Source: Elymus sibiricus
Taxonomy: Eukaryota > Streptophyta > Magnoliopsida > Poales > Poaceae
DNA: 64,000 nucleotides
Direction of reading: 5' to 3'
Assembly (NCBI GenBank): GCA_039707655.1
Contig: CM077666.1
Coordinates: forward strand, 400,477,886-400,541,885
Under the pieces are notes generated by a model. That model was not told the DNA's origin, did not search any database, and was given only the letters and a program-made list of their open reading frames with translations. How positions within the stretch are numbered: position 1 is the first letter of the stretch; every line of letters begins with the position of its first letter. The position numbers were made by a program, and so were the translations under genes. Positions 43,236-52,458 of this stretch are shown piece after piece.

Positions 43236-45321
43236 ATGTCTACTACACAACTTATTCTTGTAGACTCGTGTTGGGCCTCCAAGCGTAGAGTTTTGTAGGA
43301 CAGTAGTAATTTTCCCTCAAGTGGATGACCTAAGGTTTATCAATCCGTGGGAGGCGTAGGATGAAGATGGTATCTCTCAAACAACCCTGCGATCAAATAC
43401 AAGAAATCTCTTGTGTCCCCAACACACCAAATACAATGGTAAATTGTATAGGTGCACTAGTTCGGCAAAGAGATGGTGATACAAGTGTAGTATGGATAGT
43501 AGATATAGGTTTTTGTAATCTGAAAATATAAAAACAGCAAGGTAGCAAGTGATAAAACGGAGCACAAACGGTATTGCAATGCTTGAAAACAAGGCCTAGG
43601 GTTCATACTTTCACTAGTGCAATCTCTCAATAGTGCTAACATAATTGAATCATATAATAATCCCTCAACGTGCGACAAAGAGTCACTCCAAAGTTCTTAT
43701 CTAGCGGAGAACATAAGATGAAATTGTTGCAGGTACGAAACCACCTCAAAGTTATCCTTTCCGATCAATCTATTGAGCCATCCCTATAAGTATCACGAAC
43801 AACCCTAGAGTTCGTACTAAAATAACACCATATGATACGCATCAACCAACTCTAATGTCACCTAGATACTCCAATGTCACCACAAGTATCCGTGAGTCAA
43901 TTATACGATACGCATCAAACAACTTCGGATTCATAATATTCAATCAAACACAAAGAACTTCAAAGAGTGCCCCAAGATTTCTACCGGAGAAAGTAGGACA
44001 AAAACATGCATCAACCCCTATGCATAGATTACCCCAATGTCACCTCGGGAATCCGCAAGTTGAGTGCCAAAACATATATCAAGTGAATCAATATAATACC
44101 CCATTGTCACCACGGGTATTCGTATGCAAGACATACATCAAGTATTCTCAAATCCATAAAAATATTCAATCCAATAATAGTGAAACCTCAAAGGTAAAAA
44201 CTCAATTCCTCAAAGGTAAAAACCATATGATCCAACTATATTAACAAAGCTCGCGGTACATCAAGATCGTGCCAAATTAAGAATACGAGAGAGAGAGAGA
44301 TCAAACACATAGCTACTTATACATACCCCTAGCCTCGAGGGTGAACTACTCCCTCCTTTTCATGGTGGCCGCCGGGATGATGAAGATGGCCTCCGGTGAT
44401 GATTCCCCCCTCCGACAGGGTGCCAGAACAGGGCTCCAGATGGTATTTCTTAGGTATAGAGGCGTGCGGCGGCGGCGTCGAAGTTCTAGGTTTATTTCTG
44501 GTGGTTTCTCTATTTATAGAATTTTTCAACGTTGGAATCACGTGAAAAGGAGCTACGAGGGCCCCACAAGGCAGCACAGCACGACACCCCCCCAGGCCGC
44601 GCCGTGGTGCCTTGTGAGCACCTCGTGAGGCTTCTGGTCCTTCCACGAAGCTTCGGGGGTCTCTTTTGGTCCAAAAAAATCGTCAAAAAGTTTCGTCCAA
44701 TTCCGAGAACTTTTATTTCTGCACAAAAAACAACACCACGGTAGTTCTGCTGAAAACAGCATCAGTCCGGGTTAGTTCTAATCAAATCATACCAAAACCA
44801 TATAAAATTGTTGTAAACATGGCATGAATACTTCATAAATTATAGATACGTTGGAGACGTATCAGCATCCCCAAGCTTAATTCATGCTCGTCCTCGAGTA
44901 GGTAAATGATAAAAGAAATAATTTATGAAGTGTGAATGCTAGCATAGTGCATAAGTTTGATCAATGATAATTTCAATCACTTTTCCTAGCATCATAACAG
45001 CAACTCTTTCTGATAAAACTCATCATGATAAAGTAGCAATCAATTCACATGTTTTGGTTCAAACAATGCATTCTCTTGAAACTTAACAACCTATGTTCTT
45101 AGTCACCAAACAATTGCAATTCAACTTAATTTCAATATAGTCTAAGTAAGAGCTCCACATACTCAATTATCATATAGTCTTCTATGATTGCTAGTACTCA
45201 AAGCATATTTTTAGAACAAATAGCATCCATCGAACACAGAGAAAGATAGGGGCTTAATGTTTCGCCTCCCAACTTATTTATCATAGAGATAATTGTCAAC
45301 AATAATAATTCCTGATCAAAT
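43236..45321 (-). mobile_element. Truncated Gypsy element F: one LTR and 457 bp of interior
   Basis: An LTR of 1629 bp (43236-44864) starts TGTCTACTAC and ends GACGTATCA on the plus strand; the minus-strand start TGATACGTCTCCAACG links it to the Fatima/Sabrina group, diverged from element E. The purine tract and internal sequence (44865-45321, with CATCCCCAAGCTTAATTC) follow. The rest of the element is missing where the LTR at 45322 begins. No coding block survives. Confidence 0.85.
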
Positions 45322-46368
45322 TGAAAGCACATTTTCTCCCTTGGTGGTTTTGGTAATTCATAACAACATATATCTCATTGAACTAATATCCATTTAAGAT
45401 AAAGATTTCAGGATGTTCAATGATTGGCATGGCAAAGACTAGAGATGTGGACCCCTCAAAATGCTAAGGATATGGATTGGCAAAAGCTCAAGACTCTACA
45501 TTTTTGGTTTAGTGATCCAAGATCACATTGAGTCCATAGGAAAGCCAATACTATTAAAAGGGGATGAGGTGTTGCTTAATGGTCTTTTTGCTCAAGTGCT
45601 TAGTGACAGTACTCCAAAACCCTCAACCACTTTCTCCATCCAAATATGTCCGAAACCAACATTCCAACTCGGCCCACCGAAATTTCCTACCCGGAGCCAC
45701 CGAGTTCATCTGGACTTAGCCACTGCCAAAGCCCTAACAAATCAGATCCACCGATATGGATCTCGGTCCCACCGAGATGGCCTTGCCAACTCTCTGTAAT
45801 CATTTGCACTTACTTCGGTCTCACCGAGTTTTGCAAATCGGTCTCACCGAGATGGCTTGCCAACTCTCTGTTGCCTTATTGCTTCACTTCGGTCCCACCG
45901 AGTTGATGCAATCGGTGCCACCGAGATGAGGTTTGCCCTAACCATTGCACATCGGTCCATCCGAGTTGTTCCAGTCGGTCCCACCGAGATTCCTAACGTT
46001 CATATCTTTTACACAGTTCGGTGCCACCGAGATTTCTGATCGGTGCCACCGAGTTGGGTCAAAAGTGTGTAACGGTTGGATTTTGTGTGGAGGCTATATA
46101 TACCCCTCCACCACTTCTTACTCAGTAAGGAGAGCCATCAGAACGTGCCTACACTTCCACCATATATTTTCTGAGAGAGAACCACCTACTCATGTGTTGA
46201 GATCAAGTCATTCCAATCCAACCATTTGAACCTTGATTTCTAGCCTTTCCCAAGTTGCCTTCCACTCAAATCCTTCTTCCACCATAGCCAAATCTGTGAG
46301 GAGTTGTTTGATTGTTGGGAAGACTATCATTTGAAGCACAAGAGCAAGGAGTTCATCAACAACACACC
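45322..46368 (+). mobile_element. Truncated LTR of the element A family
   Basis: It is homologous to the first two thirds of the element A LTR, including the palindrome array (about 45665-46055) and TATA-like box near 46095. It is clearly more diverged than the two element A LTRs are from each other. Homology stops abruptly after AACAACACACCG at 46368; the last 500 bp or so of the LTR and all of the interior are absent. Confidence 0.9.
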
Positions 46369-46915
46369 GTTTTCCCTCCTGAGGGCATTGTTTTGGAGCA
46401 GAGGTTCACTGGAAGGTTTAACAGGTGGAGCGGTGTTGCATCTACCGCATTGAAGATGGCGGATCTCGGCGGCGTGAAGTAGTGGAGTCTCGGCGTTGGA
46501 CGCGGTTTGATGAACGCGGGCAGGCTGATGGCGTTGTTTAGCATCGTGGTGACGTCGATGGTAGATGGGCCTGATAAGGTCTATGCAATGATACCTCCTA
46601 AAGATGGGACGACGGAAGATGGCGCTGGCGGATACTAGAGCGTGCGCATGCGGTGCACGTTGTGGGACGCCTAGACCGGTTGGTGCTCTTAGCTTGCCAA
46701 GCGGACGGCTTCTTGAGACCACTGGATTAGATGATGTCCGTTGATGCGGTCAGGACACATCTTTATACTTTTAGGTGTACCGACTTTGTTCGCGTCGAAG
46801 ATGGCTTTGGATTGATCTTTGTATTTATTTTATCAGACTCTGTTGAATAACTTAATAAAGATGGTTGCATGCATCATTTTGATGCAGAGGCCAAGGATAA
46901 TCCTCCTTAAAAAGG
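46369..46915 (+). mobile_element. LINE 3' end fragment
   Basis: The last part, TTAATAAAGATGGTTGCATG, CATCATTTTGATGCAGAGGC and CCTCCTTaaaaagg, matches the 3' tail that I recognise from Triticeae LINEs. The upstream 450 bp are taken as its 3' coding or untranslated remnant without a surviving frame. Confidence 0.7.
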
Positions 46916-47177
46916 TAATAGATAATTGAAGCATTTATGTGGCGCTTTAGCGTCCTGTCACATGCCAATATACTTCCTGACACTGGCAAGAAATATTTTT
47001 CCTGGATTTCTTTATAAAATGAACAATATTTTTTTGATGGAAAATGAACCATATATTGATGGGGCTGCTACAAATCAGCCGGATGATTTCTCTAAGAAAT
47101 CATCCGCCTATTCAGCCGTTTGATCAATGTGCTATTTGCCGTTGGATTACAGCAACACCACGGCAGCAGCGAATCAA
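46916..47177. other. Unassigned, with a short perfect hairpin
   Basis: GGATGATTTC and GAAATCATCC form a 10-bp perfect stem with a 5-base loop at 47081-47105. No gene seen. Confidence 0.6.
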
Positions 47178-47500
47178 TGCAGCGCCATTGTAGCCTAGGC
47201 AGAGCTCCAACGCAGTACCGATGGCGTCCGGCGAGCTCCATTGCAGCCCCGGCGGAGCTCCAACGCAGCACCGACGCTCCGGCGAAGCTCCATTGCAGCT
47301 CCGGCTAAGCTCCATTGCAGCCCCGGCGGAGCTCCAACGCAGCGCCGGCTCCGACGAAGCTCCATTGCAACTCCGGTCGAGCTCCATTGCAGCCCTAATG
47401 GAGCACTGACGGCTCCGGCGAAGCTCCATTGCAACTCCGGCCTTGCTCCATTGTAGCCCGGCGGAGCTCCAACGCAGCGCCGACGACTCCGGCTCCGTGG
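47178..47500. repeat. Minisatellite of about 27-30-bp units
   Basis: A dozen or so imperfect units of the form AGCTCCATTGCAGC plus CCGGCGG or CTCCGGCGA, with GGAGCTCCAACGCAGCGCC variants recurring about every 85-90 bp. Open frames on both strands (for example Trp-Ser-Ser-Ala repeats on the minus strand) follow from the repeat and are not taken as genes. Confidence 0.85.
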
Positions 47501-48109
47501 GTCGCATGTCGCTTGCTGCACTGCAGCTCCACCGCCAATTCGCGTTGCAGCGTCCCCTGGTCGACGATGGGATCGTGGGGTCGCAGCGCTGTTGTGCTCG
47601 CGTCTAGAAAAAAGAGAAGAAGCAAGTGGAGCCGTTGTAGCAGCTGTTGGTGCCTGCAGCAGCGGTTGGGTTGGCTCCTGCAGCGGTGGCTGCCACCGGT
47701 GACGACGGGCAGGTGGCCGGTGGCGGCTTGCTGTTCCTGCGTCGGTAGAAGGAGATGGGGATTTGAAGGAGGGGATAAGATTTCGGTGGGGAAGACGAGG
47801 GAGACGATGAGCACACGAAGAGGATAAGGTGTGCATGTTGCCGGGTCCACGCCACGCGGGACACGCATCGCTAGGACGAGGCGACTTACGCGTAGCTGTT
47901 ATCAGCCGGTTGAAAATAAACAATTTTCTATATTGATTTGTAGAACCGAATAGGCATAGATAAATTGAAATGTCCATTCTTTTTCCTGAAGCGCAGGGGT
48001 CTCCCTGATTTCCATTAGTAGAAACACTATACATATAAGGATAAATGTACTCCATCTTATAGCATTTTCGTGAACCATGGCCATATATATCGATTTTAGT
48101 AGTGCTAGC
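47501..48109. other. Unassigned GC-rich stretch
   Basis: Its first 350 bp resemble a gene 5' region in composition, but no protein match is recognised. Nothing further seen. Confidence 0.4.
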
Positions 48110-48112
48110 TTA

Positions 48113-49720
48113 GGGCATCACCAAGGCTGACCCGTAAACCGCCCGCATTCGTCCGGACCACGTTGTCCGGACCGCGTGAGCCATCCAACGCCGACATTGA
48201 TCGGTCTGCGGAGCGGTCCGGACGTGATTTCTCCCGCAAACCGGAGACGAAAGTGCGTGAGGTTTGCGGGAGTCCGGACCGATCCCAAGCCCGCTTCTGA
48301 CCGCCCTGTCCCACCAAAAACCCCTCCCCCTCCCGCGCGTTTTCGGTCAGCGACGCTTCAGAGTGTCAGCGCCCGCATTCATGCCCGGTCAGAGTGAACG
48401 CGACCGCTCACTGGCGCCGGCATTGAAGTGGCGCGCCAGTCGAGAGAGCGCCGCCACGGCCGTCCGTCCGTCTGCCGCCCGCATTGATGGCACGCGGTTG
48501 CCGAGGCGTCTCCTCCGGCGCCACCCGTCCATCCATCTGCCGCCCACCATTGCTATAAAAGCCGGTACCCCGGCAATAGCCGCTGTCATCCACCTCCGAT
48601 CCCTCTCCGCACCACTCCCGCCATGGATCCCTCCCCCGCCAAAGCTCTCTGGGATGGGCTGACGACGGACCAGAAGAAGGAGATGGCCGCCATTGCTGGC
48701 GGCTGGCTGGCCGGCAAGCAGCCGGAGGACGACGACGTCCCAATGGAGGACGCTGCTGACGACGAGCCGACGCCGCCCTCATCCCCCGCGCCACCCTCCC
48801 CCTCCTCCATGCCACCCTCGCCGGTGCATTGCACCTTGACCATCGGCGAGGCCCGTGCCCATTACGTGGACATGGTGTGGGAGGAGAGGGAGGAGCAGTT
48901 CCGGGAGGCGCAAGCCGACGCCGCCTACAACCACCGCGCCTTCAGGAGCACCTGCAGGCGGAGGAGCAGCTCGACGCCGGCAGGGCGGTGGCGCCGGACG
49001 CGGACCTGGCGGAGCAGGAGGCGCTGCTCTAGTCCTACCGCTTCGCCCGCGAGATCCGCCTCGCCCGCTGGCGGTACCGGCAGCGAGTGGCGGAGGTGGC
49101 GGCCACGTCCAAGGAGTGCGACGAGACGGGCAAGGCGTTGTTCGGCGACACCGACGACGACGAGGACAACGCCGAGGCCGCGCCCCGCCGCCACGACCAC
49201 GAAGCCGACACGTCCGCGGGCGCCGGCGGCAGCGAGGAAGACTAGTGCATGGGGGGTCGCCGCCGCTCGGGTCCCAGGAAGGCCACCACTCCTCCCCTCT
49301 CGTCGATGCCAAGCTTGGTGGGCTCAACATCGACGGACATCTGCGCTTGCCGGGTCTCCGGAGAAGGAGGTTACGGAGGCGGAGCTGAAGAGCGCCGAGG
49401 CGGAGCTGGAAAAGGCGAAGCTTCGGTTCTCTGGGTTCATGGCCGGACACGGGAACGGGCGCCGGCGACCATTTAGATTAGGTACTATTATACCTCTAGA
49501 GCCGGACTAGCAACGCTTTGATGTAAATGTAATGAAATCCGTCATGTTTATATTAAATCCGGTCTTGTTTGCACGAATTTCATCCGGTTTGTTGAAAAAG
49601 GGTTTGAAATGTATGCGGCTAGCGTTGGATGGCGTTCTCCCGCATTCGTGTCCGCGAACTGGTCTCCCTGTTCGCGGACGGATACGGAAGGAAATTTACG
49701 GATTGCCGTTGGAGATGCCC
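48113..49720 (+). mobile_element. PIF/Harbinger-type DNA transposon, non-autonomous
   Basis: It starts GGGCATCACCAAGG and ends CCGTTGGAGATGCCC, imperfect inverted repeats, with TTA on both sides (48110-48112 and 49721-49723), the duplication typical of PIF/Harbinger. The interior is GC-rich with one broken gene and no recognisable DDE transposase. It is related to the fragments at 21010-21355 and, at its ends only, to 14430-14849. Confidence 0.85.
48623..49245 (+). pseudogene. Broken ORF of the Harbinger-type element
   Basis: A frame from ATG 48623 encodes MDPSPAKALWDGLTTDQKKE, an Asp/Pro-rich stretch and MVWEEREEQFREAQADAAYN. At about 48942 the reading appears to shift by one base: the next frame gives EHLQAEEQLDAGR, then a TAG at 49030-49032 where CAG is expected, then SYRFAREIRLARWRYRQRVA and an acidic end at TAG 49243. 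A helical, charged protein of about 207 residues is implied. No transposase motif is seen; it may be the accessory ORF or captured sequence. The frame that stays open from 48623 to 49510 beyond the shift is Arg-rich and spurious. Confidence 0.6.
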
Positions 49721-49723
49721 TTA

Positions 49724-50465
49724 ATTACTCGATCTGTCGTGCCCTTGACTGAGGACGCCGTGCTCTGCTCTCTAGACAGCCAAACGTGCTCAAATGCATT
49801 CAAATCGCCGAAGCTCGGCACGTCACGGTCACCGCGGCCACATAAAATCAAAGATGAAACCGACTGATTTGTAAGCCAAGCAATAATGTGCATTGACATA
49901 AATACGCGTACGGTGAGTCGTCAAAACTATGAGCGTGTGGTGGGAGCGGGCAATCACAAACGGCTGAAAGACTCTTGTAGCGACGCCTCGAGTGTCTGCT
50001 ACTGCTCCTCTACTTTGCTTTCAGTGTAGATGGTTCCAGGACGTTGTGGAATTAGATGAAAATCACCATTAGGAAAATGGAATAGTGATTTGGGTAACAT
50101 CATTATCTTCCGGTGAAGCTATTTCACGGTAACACTTCAATATTTCCTTCCACTCTTGTCTATTCCTTCAGCCTGCTTTTTTCGTGATTGTTAATGTTTG
50201 ATGTACTTTATTTGTCACCGCCACTACCTGTGTTTTGTGATCTCGGTTGAGGTGACATTGGTAACTGGGTATTTACGACAATTGTTTTTGCACTTAAACG
50301 TAGCCGGACTGGGCAAATATATATGTTTGCGGACGACGTCCAGTGACAGGAGCGAATCCCCCCTCATATGTTCCCCCCGGGAATCACATCCACCATTTTC
50401 AAACACTCATTTCCATACAACTTCATGCAACATTGATAATCATACGTACTCCACGGGAAAATACA
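49724..50465. other. Unassigned low-copy-looking stretch
   Basis: I see no gene, tRNA or terminal repeats here. Confidence 0.45.
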
Positions 50466-50820
50466 TGGGAGCTCTTGGGTGCTCCCCATATGAATATTAA
50501 ATTAAAAAATACCAGGAAATTTCACAAAAATAACCCCTGTAATTTTGGGATATCAAATCTGGGTGCCCATTCTACTCCCGTGTTTAGTTTCATTAAGAAA
50601 TGGTATACGTGGTACCCGTGGCAAAGAAAATACAGTCCGACGTACGATCTGTCCAAACAGTTTTTTTTTTGTACATAGAATTTTTTTGACTTTTTTTACC
50701 GAGAATAGCACGGATGTCATTTTTTCACGAAACTTCACATGGGAGTAAAAGTTCCAGATATTTTTTAATTTAATATTTAGGGGGGGGGGGGGGGGTGTGC
50801 GTAGCACCCGAGAGCCACAA
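50466..50820. mobile_element. MITE-like element with inverted ends of about 55 bp
   Basis: The left end (GGGAGCTCTTGGGTGCT, then ATATTAAATTAAAAAATA) and the right end read in reverse (TGGCTCTCGGGTGCTACGC, then ATATTAAATTAAAAAATA) match apart from a poly-G insertion of 16 at 50780-50795. No clear target duplication, so superfamily is open. Confidence 0.7.
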
Positions 50821-50886
50821 ATCCTCTTCCGTAGTCCATGATACAAAGATAAAATGAGCTACATTTGAGAAGAAACTACCCTAATT

Positions 50887-51100
50887 CTACTCGTCATCAT
50901 TGGAGATGTCGATGACCCCTTTGCCGGAGCCATCGACCTCGTGGTCATTGCCGGCTGGGCGAATCTCTGACGTCTCCTCCTCCTCCTCCTCCTCCTTGTC
51001 CAAGAAGAGCCACTCCCGCCTTACATTGTGGAGGTGGATAACGCGGAGGTTCTCCGCCACCTCCCGCTCGGACTGGATCGGCTCGAGGCCTCGTTTTCAG
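50887..51100 (-). pseudogene. C-terminal coding fragment of unknown protein
   Basis: The minus strand reads EREVAENLRVIHLHNVRREW, LFLDKEEEEEEETSEIR and ends VIDISNDDE before TAG at 50887-50889. It looks like the real acidic C terminus of a protein, with a helical Arg/Leu-rich part before it. Upstream the frame hits a stop, and the CACTA element follows at 51157. I do not recognise the parent. Confidence 0.4.
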
Positions 51101-51179
51101 CCACGATGCCGGGATTGGCAACGAGCGCCGCAAAGCCTGCAGCGCCTGCTTGCTCTCACTAGTAGGAAACCTACCTTTG

Positions 51180-51455
51180 ATCCGGAGCATTAGTCCCGGC
51201 CGGGTTTGGGCCCGAGAGTAATGTGATCATTAGTCCCGGTTCCAACGGCTAGGAGCGGACGGGGGCACGGCCCCCTTTAGTCCCGGTTCAATTGGGACCT
51301 CTAGTCCCGGTTGGTGATACCAACCGGGACTAAAGGGGTGGCAGCAGGCTGGGGCCCCTGCGAGCACCTTTAGTCCCGGTTGGTATCACCAACCGGGACT
51401 AGAGATGGACCTTTAGTCCCGGTTTGTATAACCAGCCGGGACTAAAGATCTCCCT
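51180..51455. repeat. Subterminal TAGTCCCGGTT repeats and hairpins of the CACTA element
   Basis: TTTAGTCCCGGTTGG and its complement CCAACCGGGACTAAA recur in alternating orientation, for example TAGTCCCGGTTGGTGATACC with its inverse near 51302-51336 and 51369-51403. Such subterminal arrays bind the CACTA accessory protein in known elements. The arms make stable hairpins and are a plausible small-RNA source. Confidence 0.88.
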
Positions 51456-51923
51456 ATATATAGATGCTTCGTCCAGCCCGAGCTGTTTCCTTCCCCTAGC
51501 TCGAGCTCATCCTCCATTGTTGCCAAGATTTGTCAAGATTGGAGGCACCACATCTATTCAAGGGTTCTAAAAGGTTAGCAACTTCATCCTTTCATCTATC
51601 ATTGCTAGTTTAGCTCGTTTCATGCTCTAAGTATAGTGATTTGTGGGTTTTAGTTTGGAAGTAATTATGTGGGAGTTTATTTGATTTATATGCAATTTGA
51701 GCTCAATTAACTTCTTAGTTTGCATATGTGTAGGTGTGGTTTACTTAGTGCCTTCCCGTCCCCATCCTCACCGCCGTCGATCGCCCGCAACGTCCCGTCG
51801 TCGGCACCACCTTGGTGAGCCTCTTGTTCTTATCCTTTTTGTAAAAAAAATCTTATTTGTATGATTTAGATAGTTAATTGTATAATTTTCTTACTTGTAT
51901 GATTGTTTGTTATACATAGTGCC

Positions 51924-52367
51924 ATGGTTTTGATATCCGTCCCCGTCGGCCCTCATCCGGTTTATGATTCGGATGTGGTATATTATCTTTTATAACTATT
52001 TGTTGCATTTCGTGTTTATGACAATTATGCCCATCAAGTTGACATAGATATTTTTATCTAGGAGGTATGTGAACCTGAAATTGCAACCGACCCTCTTGTC
52101 GAGAAGTTAAATTTAGTTGAAAAAGAAAACGAGTATTTGAAAGAAAAATTGAAAAGAATTGAAGAAGAGAAGATGAAATTGGAGTTGTATGTTGCCGATG
52201 TCGTCGATGATCACAAGATCAAGATGGATACAATGCGCTTGAAGATTAGAAAGATTAGAAAATATGCCGTTAATAAAGAGGTTTGGTATCATTATGCTGT
52301 TGGATCAATTATTACCTTAGTTGTGATTTTGATCGCATTTGTTGTTGCATTTAAATGCTTTAGCTAG
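51924..52367 (+). CDS. Small coiled-coil membrane protein encoded by the CACTA element
   Basis: Two exons, 51924-51977 and 52062-52367, join GT...AG in phase to give 119 residues. Exon 1 encodes MVLISVPVGPHPVYDSDV. Exon 2 begins EVCEPEIATDPLVEKL and continues as a Glu/Lys-rich helix with heptad Leu spacing (about residues 32-85). It ends with a hydrophobic helix, GSIITLVVILIAFVVAF, and a short KCFS tail. The gene sits between the CACTA 5' end and the transposase, about 90 bp before the transposase ATG. I recall similar short proteins in grass CACTA elements but no function. A C-terminal anchor suggests a tail-anchored protein of the ER or nuclear envelope; that is inference. No stop or frameshift is present. 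Confidence 0.7.
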
Positions 52368-52458
52368 ATAGTTGTATGTTGTTTTATGAGAATAAGTGTG
52401 TATGAACTTTATGTATGAACTTGTATTAATTTGGTCTTTTCGATGTTGTGTAATGAAG

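Noticed and set aside
47195..48055. 286-codon minus-strand frame with Trp-Ser-Ser-Ala repeats
   Set aside because: Repeat part is a translation of the minisatellite in several frames; the rest has no recognised domain.
48779..49450. 223-codon minus-strand Arg/Pro-rich frame in the Harbinger element
   Set aside because: Antisense shadow in GC-rich DNA; the plus-strand frames give a more protein-like product.
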